Below are positions 22,681 through 34,624 of a DNA stretch of 64,000 bases, one piece after another. The notes beneath the pieces were generated by a model that saw nothing but the letters and a program-made list of their open reading frames with translations, searched no databases and was not told the DNA's origin. This DNA comes from Saururus chinensis. Taxonomy: Eukaryota; Streptophyta; Magnoliopsida; Piperales; Saururaceae. The stretch lies in the NCBI GenBank assembly GCA_035235625.1, contig CP141140.1:2899330-2963329 (forward strand), given 5' to 3'. How positions within the stretch are numbered: position 1 is the first letter of the stretch; every line of letters starts with the position of its first letter. A program made the position numbers and the translations under genes.

Positions 22681-24213
22681 TGACTTACACTGTGTCAGTG
22701 TCAAGGCATGCAGTAGAGGAGCTTTCATCCCCAGCTGGATGAACACTTGTATCAAATACCGCAAGAAGTGAAAAGAAAAATTATATGTAAACAAAACCAC
22801 AGAAAAATTATATGTAAACAAAACCATTGCTAAATGTTCCATTAAGATACAAGTGCCTCTCGTAATTTGCCTATGTATAGCTGCTTCAAGACACCCTTTT
22901 CTCACAAGTGCTTGCATATATCGGAGTCATTTAATTTTCCGTTGAGTGATGGCTGTAATAAGTCATGATAAACAAACAATACAGTAGGGAACATATTTAT
23001 TCCTACTTGTTTAATCAATCCCATTAGGCCATAACTATTGTATAGTAATAACCACTGCTGCTATTACGTCTCTATAATCATACATGATCAAGCAATTGCC
23101 TTTGCCTTGCTAGATGCAACTGTTCGCATTTTGTTTATTTAAAGTTGCAACTTTTTCGGGATTTTGAGTCGCCTTTATTTGGAGTCTGTCTGTCGACTTC
23201 AGTCACACAATGCAAGTTATTGCACTTTAGTAGTCAACAGGTGGCTTGCATTCCAAATTAACGAGTTATCTATTCTCCTTCCTTGTTTCTCTGCTATGTT
23301 ATTGTAAATATAGTAATGGGCCTCACCCTTTCCAAACTTCGGCCACAAGGTGACAACAGTAGCAATTCTGCGTATTGTGCAGCAGCACCGGCCCGTCCAT
23401 GGAAGCAGTCAACTAAAGTTTTCAGAGCCCTCCCAGATCGCCGCAGGAACGAACGCTTCGATTCATCTGCCAGTTCACCACCCGCACCCCCTTGATCCTT
23501 CACTGCGCAAAGTAATTAAGTGCCATTTAAGGGGCGGTGGGCCCCATCCCAAGTTCATAAACATTGTTACATTGCACCCGGACCAGGCAGACGTGCCTCA
23601 TCTTCATCCTCTCGCTCTGAATCTGCATGTAGCGAGAAACTGGCCTGACAGACTAGAGAACTTGACCGTCGCTGAAATTTCCAGCCTCGCAATCAAGCCG
23701 GCTGGCCGGAGTCAGGTGCAGTTCTTTGGGTAAAAGACCCTGGATGGCGACGAGAGAAGGAAGAAGCCACATCTACGCTGCGAAGCTGTGCGAGAATTGA
23801 TTACATAGCCGTACTTGAAGGTCAGTGATTGAACTTTATGCATATATGCTTATTCTTTTAACTAAAACATTGTGTTACGTTACCCTTTTTACGTACTTCG
23901 AATTTTACATCTCTTTCCTGTGAATTTTTGGACACTGCCGGTTCAGTTAGAAATCTTCCATTGGAATGATTACATAAAAAGGAAACGAAATCTTCCTTTG
24001 GTTTTTCCATGATTCACGTAGAGTGGAGCGTGATATTGTTGTTGAACGGGCCCAACCAGACAGATTTATACGAAGGTGGGACCAAAAGGGGTGGAGCATA
24101 GAGGTGGCATTAATGCGCGCCGCCCGCAGGGACTGGCCAGGGGGGTCCGCGCAGCCCGGAGGAGCCGCAGCGGCTTTTTTTTTTTTATTTTTATAAAAAT
24201 AGGGTGGAGTAGG
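22681..24213. other. Unassigned sequence with a GC-richer segment at 23310-23770
   Basis: No recognised family. At 23313 a 59-codon frame starts MGLTLSKLR, and a 127-codon frame overlaps it from 23350. Neither has recognisable domains. A consensus-like donor (GAAG then GTCAGT) occurs at about 23820, so a 5' exon of an unknown transcript is possible. A T-rich stretch at 24172-24190 precedes the FLZ fragment. Confidence 0.4.
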
Positions 24214-24333
24214 CTAGGGGCCGGGCCCCATTGCCATTGTCATTGCCATTGTTGATATGTGGGCATTTCTTTCTTTAAGGAGAATGCCCAGATCCACCAT
24301 TTCTCCTCTCTTGGGTCCTTGGTTGCTTATAGT

Positions 24334-24962
24334 TAGGGTTGGTTATGGATGTTTATTATTTGATATTTGGGTTATATTCGAGGTGTTTTATCAAATTTTT
24401 TTGTCTATGAATTTTTGGATATGGCTATGGACCGGCCGTTTGTCGGAAGTTCAGTTAACTTTTAAATACATTATATATTCTTATACGAAAGATAATTTTA
24501 ATTTTTTTTAATTATTCTTAAATATTATTTTTTTATACTTAAATTTTTAACAATTTAAATACAATCATATTAATGTTATATTTGACTTCTTCTTTAAAAC
24601 TAGTTATTAAAAAAAATTATCTCATAATAATAGCTCTATTTGGGTTTTCAAAATGAACTAATTTGTCCAATAGTTATACTAAAAATTTTAAAAATGACAT
24701 ATATAAATTTAAAAATTATTATCATATATTAAATTACTTAATCTAGATATCCTCACCCTAGCTGCCATGTTAAAACCGCTCTCATTCTCTCAAACCACTT
24801 TAACCCTTATCTAATTGTTTAAGAAGCTATGTTCATGAACAATGGTTGTGTCCGTCGAAAAAGAAGCTTTATCCGTAGACAAAATGCTGACAGACAAATT
24901 GTTAGTGAACATAGACATAGACAAGTCTTATCTTCTGATTATTTGGCCAAGGACCAGCCCTA
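24334..24962. mobile_element. hAT-like non-autonomous element, 629 bp
   Basis: Ends TAGGGTTGG and CCAGCCCTA are inverted repeats. Flanks CTTATAGT (24326-24333) and CTCATAGC (24963-24970) match at 6 of 8 positions. The insertion is confirmed by comparison with the FLZ leader at 30220-30235, where the two flanks are continuous. The interior is AT-rich without coding sequence. Confidence 0.72.
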
Positions 24963-25026
24963 CTCATAGCAGTGGTGATCGGTGCAAAATAGCCTTCCTA
25001 TATAGGCTTTTGGAACCTCTTATTGG

Positions 25027-25054
25027 GCACTCTCACCCATTCCGATGAGAGTGC
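25027..25054 (+). repeat. Short palindrome repeat, copy 3
   Basis: GCACTCTCACC with GATGAGAGTGC, one mismatch in the stem; same family as 1150-1175 and 1563-1590. It lies just upstream (minus sense) of the TATA-like box of the truncated FLZ copy. Confidence 0.7.
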
Positions 25055-25138
25055 TTCATAGCACATCCAAAGCGCAAAGAGAGAGCATGCGCAGAATCAT
25101 CTTTCAAGCTCAAGCATGGCTTCAAAGCAGACTACACG

Positions 25139-28100
25139 TGTCATGCCTCGGCACTTCCCCACCCGAGCCGAACCTAGTCTAAGAGCCGGTCTAGCGACGG
25201 GGGCAACAGTTTGAAAACGGTTAAAGAAAATAGCGGAAGACTTATGCCCTAACTACGACCGGTCTAATTTACAGAGTTTACACACTATTTTGAGCAAAAG
25301 TAAATAAGTAGAGCTAAAAGAGTTAAACTCTAAATTAAACCACAATCTCAAACTCATATACTAATAATACATAGCCACATACTTGGCTCCAACACAAGGT
25401 CTCAAACGAAACTAAAGACATAGTATATCACAAATCTAAAACAAGGATCATCCACAAAGTCCTAACATCAAAACAAGATAAACGAAGAGACATGCAAGAC
25501 TAGAAGCCTCCACGACTAATCCCAAGCTCTCTCTGACCTTTCCTCATATAGAGGATTCTGTTCGTTTGCGTATCACGCCATGCAGCCCCAAAACAAAGCA
25601 AGAAAGTAGGGTGAGTATAAAACTCAATAATGGCTTTGAATATAACTATAATAATCAGAAAAACACGACGGCATGATAATGAAGCAATTCAGATCTAAGA
25701 TTAACATGTTATACCACTTTCTGATCATACATTCATATCGCATAAACCTACATAATAGTGTCTCAATCACACCATTTCTGATCATGCATTCATATCTTAT
25801 AAACCTGCATAATAGTGTCTCAATCACACCATTTCTGATCATGCATTTATATCACATAAACCTACATAATAGTGTCTCAATCACACCGTTTCTGATCATG
25901 CATTCATATTACATAAACCTGCATAATAGAATCCCAATCACACCATTTCTGTGCACACATTCATATAACATAAACCTGCATAATAGTGTCTCAATCACAC
26001 CATTTTTTATCATATATTCATATCACATAAACTTGCATAATAGTGTCTCAATCACACCATTTCTGATCATGCATTCATATCACATAATCCACATTCACCC
26101 TACACGATAAACGTGTCAAATACATGATACACAATCATACATAGCATTCATAATAAGCATGCATCAATACAAATGGTGAATGCCTCCATCAAGGAGCAAA
26201 CACAAGTATTGCCACACAAGCAAGAAACGGTCAAGGCTGCGAAGGCGAGACACGGTCAAATTTCCACACAGGAAATAAAAAAGAGTCGGGGTTGTCAATC
26301 CCTAAAGCTGCTCGCCCTGGACGATCTTGACCAAGGATATCTCATTCTCACACAGAGAATCTAGAGCAGGGGTGTTCGCCCAGGGACATCTCTTGCGGAG
26401 GGGAGAACCCGAATTCCCACATAGGGACCCTAGAACATGTGGTAGCGGGTGCACATGGCATACCACTCTGGATTCTCAGGGTCTAAATGACACTCATAAT
26501 AATCTCAAATCCGCAAGACAAGTACACAACTCATCCCCACATAATTTTCATTTCACTAGACTCAACCCGGGGAGTATACATGTTCTACACAGGAACTTAA
26601 ATCGAAAACATGTCCTTTCGGGCCAACCAAATTTCGATTAATTTACCGAGCGATTAATCCGGTACGCAATCTCAACCATTGCATAGAATCGATCAATTTC
26701 GATTAACCAACGGTAAAACCTCATTCATGAAGTCTGATCCATGATACATGCTATCATGCTACATCCGTGAGTAAGATCTACATGGGTTCCAACATGTGGA
26801 AGTGATCCTAATCAGTCCCCTCATGCATCATAATCATCTCATAATTAACTACAATGTCATAGTAGATTCCCTATATGTGTGTGTTCATGCATATCCTAAG
26901 CATACAATCAATGTTTTGATATAATCTCATAAGGCAATCTATGCATGCTTAACACATTTGAAATAATGAATTCTAACTGAAATTAAAACAAAATCCACAA
27001 ATGTAGAATCGAATGCTCATTCCCATAAGCATGATTTTTTCACACAATAAGCCACAACATGATCACATCCATTACCCATAAACCATCCCTATTATAAGAA
27101 AACACATTTCACCATTTGCTATATAACATCCCTACTGGAAACATATTCTAATCACAAGAATTCTAACATTTTAAGTTCCAACGTATCTCAATATCAACAT
27201 GTATAATTGTCAACGTATAATATAATACCCCATGATAATCACTTAAACATAATCCATAAACTTCTATCATCAATTCCACACTTCCAGTAGCTCAATTCAA
27301 CATAATACACTTTCCATAACCATTAGAAACATTAAATGGAGTAAAAATATTAAAATGAGCGTAATTTTAAAATTAACAAAACTGAAGTGTTGCCATTCGA
27401 ACGCCCTGCAAGGCCGTTTGATCGGCTATACTAGAAATCTATCAAAAATGCAGTGTTGCTGATCGAACACCCTGGTAAGCCATTCGATCGCCAACACAGT
27501 AGTTTCAACCTTCTTCTTTATTTCGAATTTCAAAACCAAGACTCCATTAAAGCAACTTAAAACCTTCATCTATATACACAAACACCATTAAAACTCCATC
27601 AAACTTTCCAGAATGTTAATCTATACCATCTAAAGGCAAAACCCTAAGAAATCGGAACAAGAAATTAACATTTACTAATTCCACTATTAGAATACTAAAT
27701 CAAAAAAATCCATTCCAAATAAACTATAAAAATTGAGATTTTACCATAAGAACTGAGATTTTGAAGACCCATTACCTTGTCACTTGTTTAGGTTCGGATT
27801 TGACCTTCACCCTTCTTGGAAACCTTCCAAAAATATAGTGTCTAAGTTAAACTCCATTAAAAATCGGTTTAACATTTGAAAAACCTTAAAGAAATCTTAG
27901 ATCTATGGTTTATTAAGCATAAAAAATAAATTTTGAGAAATAAGGTTTGAAATAAGGGAGTAAATCAGTGACTTTGATACTTAAAATTGAATCAAATCAA
28001 AGGAGAAATGATGGATTAAGAATGGATTAGGAGAAGATATAGGATTTAAGCTTAATTAAGGAAGAACATACCTTAATCTGTTCCAAATCGGGCCTAATTG

Positions 28101-28588
28101 GGGAACTAGGCCTTAATCACCTCCTCCCAGCCTATTCCCAAAATGGAAATGGCTCAGCTCTTTTCTATTTATAGTAGGGCTTGGGGTATACCTGATGAAC
28201 TAACGGGGTATAAATAGAATTTTGGGCTAAAACTAGGTATTTTATAAATTTGAGCACTAATTAAATCTGAGAAAATTCTAAATTTTTTTGTATGAGCTTA
28301 TGTTGATGTCTGGGACATTTTGGTCTAAAAATCCTAATTTCATCAGTGGGGCCCACAGGGGGTCCCGCTAAACCCTAATTTTTGGAAAAATTAGTGAAAA
28401 ATCCCAAAAATTCAGAATTAACTAAATACTACTTAAAACTCATAAATATATAGTTAGTTTTGCTTAAAACCTTTAAAAATCCTAATTATTTTAAAAAACT
28501 ATAAAATTTAAATCAGAAAACGTGTAAACCACACATTAACCGCTAAATAATATTAAAATAAACCGGTTAAAAAATGAGAGTCCTTACA
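25139..28588 (+). mobile_element. Solo LTR (3.45 kb), copy B of the family at 6265-9527
   Basis: Begins TGTCATGCCTCGGC and ends GAGTCCTTACA. Flanks ACACG (25134-25138) and GCACG (28589-28593) match at 4 of 5. Colinear with copy A in the same orientation but clearly diverged, and it carries a different tandem array. No coding capacity. Confidence 0.85.
25744..26085. repeat. 57-bp tandem repeat, six copies, in solo LTR B
   Basis: Units starting AAACCT(A/G)CATAATAGTGTC recur at 25744, 25801, 25858, 25915, 25972 and 26029 with exact 57-bp spacing. As 57 is divisible by three, long repetitive open frames appear that are not genes. Confidence 0.92.
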
Positions 28589-28734
28589 GCACGTGTGCAA
28601 CGTGTCCCTTTGCCCTAGAGCAGCGCTCCCAGTAAGATGGTCATGGATGCGGATATTATCCACCTCCTGAGTTCGAATGTCTGATCGCAAATTCGAGATG
28701 GACTCAAATTGTCATATGACGGAGTAGGGCTACA

Positions 28735-29689
28735 AATAAATTGAGTTGGCTTGCAAGCCCGATCCCGCCCTACCCAAAAATTAATGGGTTTGGACCTTAA
28801 AAAATAAATTGAAGGTCAGGTCATACCTTAAATATAAAAGATCATAAATTTTTGGGTCGGGCTCAGGCCTAGACCTAGGCAAAAAAAAAAAAAAAACTTG
28901 ACTTGACCCGCAATAAATGAGGCTCATTGTATTGGCCATTATCCCACCCAACCTATTTTCCAACTCAACCTACCTATCTCAAATCTCATCGCCAGTCCCA
29001 ATTCCCATATAAAAAAAGAAAAACCCTAACTCAGCCTTCCCCTCATTCATTTAGACATTTTACTGTTGTGTGCTCTCTCATGTCTCAAACTACTATCTCA
29101 CTGGCTCAAATTGTGGCTCCACAGGTGGCAAGGGGAGTACATCAAGACATAGTACCAACGGTAGTTCGTGTTGAAGCAGGGGAAGGCCATTTGGTTTAAG
29201 GACTCGCAAATTACTTGAGCATCCAGGCCCTACAGTGTCATCTCCATCACCACCTACATCACAGTCAAGGGCACAGAGGTTGTCCTCAACAAGCAGTTCG
29301 CTTTTGACTCTCCATTGGCCGCAAGACCATACTTTTCATCACTATGACAAAAAGAAAAAGTAAATAATTTCATTGGCTAATCAATTGTCCAATACTCCCA
29401 ATCTGTGATACTATGAAGTTGTCAATTATGATGTCAAGTGAAGTAGACGATAAAATTGATTGGTCGACAAGAGATGCACATACCAATTTTTACCTTCACA
29501 ACCATTTTTTCTTTTGTCGACGGTATCGGTGAAGAAAGTTTGTGGCCCAGCCCTGCTTACATATCGTACCAGGTTACGCTAGCTTTTTGTTCAAGAGGTT
29601 AAGGTTGGATCGGACTTTTTATTTGTCATTTATATTTATAGTCAGGCCCAGGCCTACCCCTGCTAAAGCCCAATCTACTTGCAACCCTA
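28735..29689. mobile_element. hAT-like non-autonomous element, 955 bp
   Basis: Terminal inverted repeats TAGGGCTACAAATAAATTG and (complement) TAGGGTTGCAAGTAGATTG. Flanks TGACGGAG (28727-28734) and CTACGGAG (29690-29697) match at 6 of 8. The interior has a short open stretch at about 29080-29199 (MSQTTISLAQIVAPQVARG) that may derive from a larger transposon, but no transposase domain is recognisable. Confidence 0.75.
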
Positions 29690-29887
29690 CTACGGAGGTG
29701 ATAAAACGGTGTCATCTTGGGCCAGTGTAAACAGATCAGAGAAGCCCATAAATTACCCAGATAATGGGCTCTGGGCACAGGCTTGCAACAATGGGGACCA
29801 CCTGGAGAGTGACAGTGGACTCAATAAGTGTGCAACTTTAAAGTTCCGAAGACGCAGAAAGCTTTGCATTTCTGTGTGCCGCCATGG

Positions 29888-30119
29888 AGACGCCCATGCC
29901 GTGAGCGCAGAAGAACGCCCAATGCGTCAATGTCAGTGGTGACAAAACTCTAATTTGTGAGTTTTGATCTCATCAAGTCACCCGCTGACAGAAGAAAGCT
30001 TTGAAACTGGGAATTAATCTAATTTTTAACCCTTCAACTCCTCCAAAACTGTCCTAATGGCTTGAGTAGAGCGACTACATGGACGTGGACAGGTACTAGC
30101 GATGAGGCAGTCGGGGAGT
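29888..30119. repeat. Direct repeat, copy 2 (first copy at 868-1107)
   Basis: Same orientation as copy 1. It lies directly upstream of the FLZ promoter, ending about 60 bp before the TATA-like box. Confidence 0.75.
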
Positions 30120-30181
30120 CCCACCCGTCTAGTCTCCTGGTATTCGTAGGCCCCACTCCCCACCTTCCTCCAGGGCAAAAG

Positions 30182-30191
30182 TCTATATAGG
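30182..30191 (+). promoter_or_regulatory. TATA-like box of the FLZ gene
   Basis: TCTATATAGG, about 70 bp before the start codon at 30253. The same box with its surroundings (AGGAAGGCTA) is preserved in the inverted truncated copy near 24995-25010. Confidence 0.6.
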
Positions 30192-30252
30192 AAGGCTACT
30201 TTGCACCAGTCACCTCTGCTATGAGCCACCAAGGAGACCCAGGAGAGGAGAA

Positions 30253-30773
30253 ATGGTGGGTCTGAGCATTCTCCTTGAAAGTAAGAAATGCCCACAGGTC
30301 ATCAATAAGATGGCCATTCTCGGATCACCTTCTACTTCCTCCTCCACTTCCCTACCTCCTCATACCTATTTTACTGCATTCCTAGATGTTTGCCTTTATT
30401 GCCAGAAGCGGCTCTCCCCGAAGAAAGACATCTTTATGTACAAGTAAGTTAATTGTGCCAGCCCATGAGGTTGGTTTCTTTGCTTGTCTTTATTGTTTAC
30501 TTTTTTTTTATTTCGTTTTGATCTTATATATTCAGGCCAATCTAACGCCTCCTTATCTGTTCTGTTTCATTCGGAACTCTCATCAACAGAGGAGATCGAG
30601 CTTTTTGTAGTGAAGACTGTAGATGTAGGCACATATTCATGGACGAAGAGAGAGTTGATACAGAGAAGTGCGGTCTTGTTGCTTCCTCTGCGTCGTCATC
30701 GTCGTCGTCTTCTCCAGCTGCCGATCGTGGGAAAGAGAGTGGACACCGAGTAGGCAGTCTATTCGCTTATTGA
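30253..30773 (+). CDS. FCS-like zinc finger (FLZ, DUF581) protein
   Basis: Two exons, 30253-30443 and 30590-30773, with donor AAGTAAGT (phase 2) and acceptor CAACAG, give 124 residues and a TGA stop. The FLZ domain spans about residues 40-84: FLDVCLYCQKRLSPKKDIFM, then YKGDRAFCSEDCR, with the two zinc-binding cysteine pairs (C47, C50 and C70, C74). The N-terminus MVGLSILLES is typical of the family. A serine run (about residues 96-105) follows the domain. FLZ proteins are small plant adaptors best known for binding SnRK1 kinase subunits, linking energy and stress status to growth; that role is family knowledge. The intron splits the FLZ domain just before YKGD. A degenerate inverted copy of its 5' half lies at 24214-25062. 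Confidence 0.93.
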
Positions 30774-32375
30774 TTGACATGAAAGCTGCCCTCAACCCCC
30801 AAGCTTATTCATATATGATCCCCACCAGCTAGAAATAGAAGCAGTCCCCGACTGATCAGCGCAGCTGGTATTCCGAGATTATATTGATCTGTATTAGAAG
30901 ATAATATATATCAGGATATATACTAGTTGGTATATGTTTAATCATGAGCGAGGTTGTTTCCGTCTACTACGCACGTAGTTCTAGGTTGGATGGTCATTTT
31001 TTGATTTCATGTAGATAATGATCAGCAGGTCCAGTGTCCCGCTATGGTTGTGAATTATCTTATTTTATTTTAATTTAAATAGGGTTGTAATCTTATCTAT
31101 CATCTCCAGTTTTGTAATAATCAACATATACTAAAATTAGGAGCTCTGAGTTATCACTTGCTTGCCTCCTTAATAAAGGACATGAGTACTTGATCGGCTG
31201 TGCTGCCCATGGTTTCTTGGGATCTATGTTCCAGTTTTCAATCTGAATTCCGATGCCGGCGTTATGATGTCCCGCTAAAGACCAAAGAATAATATCCTAT
31301 CCCGAATTTCCCATACAAAAATGTCACTGTTACTTTATCGTCCGCACTGTGAATGAATTTACTCTTTCTTAGGTGGCAGTCGCTTGCAGCGTCCACTGGC
31401 TCGCTCCTTCTCCTTGTGAAGAGCCATTTCTTCTATTTCCTCATTGCATGATGGATGGATGGCTGCCTCAGGATCGTTTCTTTCAGCTCTTGATAAAAGA
31501 GTCATTAATTTGGCAGATAGCCTTCTTTTGGCGAGAGATTCAATAATCGCATAATTAGTACACAACGTAAACAAAGGCGATCAATATCGCTTTAACATTC
31601 CACATTAAGGGACTCTAAACTGTCTTGTTGCATTTTTTATTTCTTCTATTGATGCCAATTAATTACGTCCTTACTAGGGGCGCTGAGGCACGCCCATCGT
31701 AACGTGAGTTTATTTTCTATTTTTCTGGGAATCCCAAGCCATCTGCAAACGCTGCCAGAGATAAATGTGCATCAAACTACTTTTTTCGAATATTTTGTCT
31801 ACCAACCCTTTCTTCGGGCATGCGGGAAACAAGGCAGAAGGGGTTTTTAGTTCGAGGGAAATCAAGAGATGGAGGTGGAATTTTTTATGGAAGGTAGTTC
31901 CATTAATTGTTACATATATGGACAGCGAATTTCTGTGTCAATTTAGATTTTTAAAAAACATAAACAGTAAGTTATTGAGATTTTTTAATATAAAATAAAT
32001 TATTTTATTAAATATTTAAATTATAATAATTGAGATTTACAAATATAAATATTAAATTATATAATACTATTATACGTCTTAAAATATATAATAATAGGTT
32101 ATTCATCTAAGTACAAATTTGTCATCGGTCTAAAAATAAATAATTAAGTTAATTTTCACATTAAAGATATATTTACTTATCAAAATTACAAAAATTAATA
32201 ACTACCTTCTATGTTTGTTAGTCTTAGTCTCACTAGTTATCGACTAAAGAACCTACAACCAACCAAACGAAACAACAATAGAACTTCTCTGTCTCTAGAA
32301 AAAGAGTTTTTAAAAAAATAAAAAAAATTATTAATATTTTTCAGATCAGGCTAATATCACCCGATGATAAATGCC
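30774..32375. other. Gene-poor stretch downstream of FLZ
   Basis: FLZ 3' flank, then AT-rich DNA. A 71-codon minus-strand frame at 31359-31574 (RLSAKLMTLLSRAERNDPEA) is not recognised. From about 31980 the sequence is strongly AT-rich. Confidence 0.45.
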
Positions 32376-32470
32376 TATATACTCATTAGATAACATTTCT
32401 AATATTATTCCAACAAGATCGGATCTAAACATAGTTCTGCCTATAAATTACAATATATCCAGAAGCATAT
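32376..32470 (+). repeat. Remnant of a TGTRACGCCCC-type LTR
   Basis: The segment with CAAGATCGGATCTAAACATA and GTTCTGCCTA matches the equivalent part of the LTRs at 35221 (GATCGGATCCGGACGTAG) and 63290 (AATCGAATCTGAACGTAG). Element limits are not visible, so neighbouring sequence may belong to it. Confidence 0.6.
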
Positions 32471-34624
32471 ATTACATCAAACATATAATAGTTAAGTTTT
32501 TTCAAACAACTATATTTTATGCAAATCTTATAATTATTCCACTTGTACTAATTAATAATTAATAATAATCATTATCATTAATTATCTCACAAGCCTTGTT
32601 TAACAATTAATAACCCCATCTAATCCTTTAAATAGACATACACATCATATATCAACTAAAATGACACATGATACTAAAATCTCTTCATTGTTCTGATCTA
32701 ACTTTAGATTTAACAGAATATAACTCTCGATGAAGGTTAATACATTATAATCACAGTGTAAGAAAATATGAACATGATATAAATGTGTATCAACCTAAAG
32801 ATGACTCGAGTATCAAAGAAGTCCCTAAATACCCCTTTAACATTAGAGTAAAACTGTTTAAACAACAACTTAACCCAAATCACATAGGGCTCTCAATAGC
32901 CTGCCATAAATCTAGAAAAGTGAATCTCAAATGTGCTCATAAACACAAATTGGTAAAAAATACAAGTCTTCTATGATATTCATACAATTTCACTTTTCAT
33001 ATGCATTACATGATCCTGTAAAAACCTGCAAGAAACCCATAGTAAAGACTTATTTGGCCAATACCTAAACCGTCGTGGCAATGAAAAAAATGTACAAGTA
33101 TCACAATCTCCACCCTCCTAAACTCTAGGAGAAATATCCTCAATGACATAAATAATATAACTAATAAAAACATAAGGTCTATATGACCAATGACTTCCAA
33201 AACATTTGAAACTTAGACTCGATTAACAATCAATTATTCGTCTAAATAATTAGGTCATCTTCACATTGTGCAATGACCTAATAAATAATTCATCCAATGG
33301 CTACGACTCAGAGAATATCCTAAACCCTATTAGTCTCCATAAGATTAAGATAAGCTCCTATAACTATCATTAGTTCATTAACGAAGATAAATTTCTATGT
33401 CAGGACCATGTTCACTTCATGAGCCAGTCTCAAACCCCATTGAAGATATTTTAGTATTTATCTTCATTAGGTGTTCTCCCCCCAATCTGAAGCCAACAAA
33501 TTTATCTTGATTAATCTTAAGTTACTATCATATATTAACGCACCAATAATAAAAGCATGCATCAAAGTAAGCAATATAAATAACATTAAGTCACATAAGT
33601 CCATCAATAATAAACGAAGGCCTATTACACTCATTTGTAAAGCTAGTACATGACGAATTCAAGCCTTGAAATGTAATTAACTCCCACGTATCATACAAGT
33701 TATGTATGTACAACCCTAATTGTTCAATGTAGTACATTACAGACACATGTAATACACTCACTAAAACTATGGGAATGAGGATTCTTCCTTTTGCTTCCCA
33801 TGACATAATGACTTGTTAAGGCCTTCATGTCACCTACTAGTCACACCCATTCCATCTAAAGACATTTACGATTATTATTATAGGGTGCTATAACTCACTT
33901 TTTGCTAGGGTACTTGTTTTAGTAAAAACGGGGTAGACTACTCCTAAGGGCATTGAAGTAATTCTCCCACATGCGGTATGATACTCTTTCTTAGGTTATA
34001 TTGGCCATCTCACTGTCATTCTATTGATTTGAAGTCATTGTCATCTCTAGAGGTTCTACTTTCAAATTGACTCATATTTTCATTCACACGAATGTGAGTG
34101 GTTTCCTTATAGGGTATTTTTATCATTTTGTTTAAGATTTTCCTAAACTCTAATGAGTATAACACTGGCCTCAAGGGTACTACTTGATGTCACAGACCCT
34201 TGATAATTTTACTAGCGTTTTACATGGTCATGAACCCCTTGAACTGACCTTAGTTTATTTAACGGTTCACCTTTAACCTTAGAGGTAAAATGGTCAGTTG
34301 CCCACTTACTGGGATATTTACTTACCAATTTTTTTATCTATATTTAGGGTACACATGTAACTCTCATGGACAATTTTCCTAATTTTTAAATCCACTCATA
34401 GGCCCATGAATCGAAACCCAAAGTCAGATAATTGAACTGTGACTTAGTTATAAGGGTAAAATGGTTATTTTATAAATAGTGAGATTTCCCCCAAACTAGA
34501 ACTTGGTCAAGTCACTCTCAAGAAATTTTTGGCTAACGGTAATTTTCATAATTTTTTCCAATGAGTGAAAATATCTGAACTTGGCTAGTTCATCACTTTC
34601 CTCTTTTTTCTTTTTCATGGTTGA
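32471..34624. other. AT-rich sequence without recognisable genes
   Basis: Only short frames, none resembling a family. Probably old, decayed repeat including more of the LTR remnant at its left end. Confidence 0.45.

Larger units (their letters stand above)
24214..25062 (-). pseudogene. Truncated inverted copy of the FLZ gene 5' end and promoter, split by a hAT-like element
   Basis: On the minus strand the start at 24300 reads MVDLGILLKERNAHISTMAM and ends at a stop after 28 residues. The first residues match the intact FLZ gene (MVGLSILLESKK) and the upstream bases match its leader. The promoter part, with its CTATATAGG box, continues at 24963-25062 after a 629-bp insertion. The zinc-finger part is missing. 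It lies in the opposite orientation to the gene at 30253, about 5.2 kb away. Confidence 0.82.

Noticed and set aside
23313..23492. 59-codon frame starting MGLTLSKLR, which looks like an N-myristoylation start
   Set aside because: No domain, no splice or homology support, and another frame overlaps it.
23748..23820. MATREGRSHIYAAKL, faintly like a 14-3-3 N-terminus
   Set aside because: A stop follows three residues later and the conserved AEQAERYDEM is absent, so the similarity is not convincing.
25744..26085. CRISPR-like regular repeats
   Set aside because: Contiguous tandem units without unique spacers in a plant LTR; not CRISPR.
25673..26110. 145-codon frame with repeated NSVSITPFLIMHS
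   Set aside because: Produced by the 57-bp array in solo LTR B.
28660..28700. tRNA B-box-like GAGTTCGAATG, possible tRNA or SINE
   Set aside because: No cloverleaf could be drawn and no A-box at the right spacing; a similar motif at about 39355 has the same problem.
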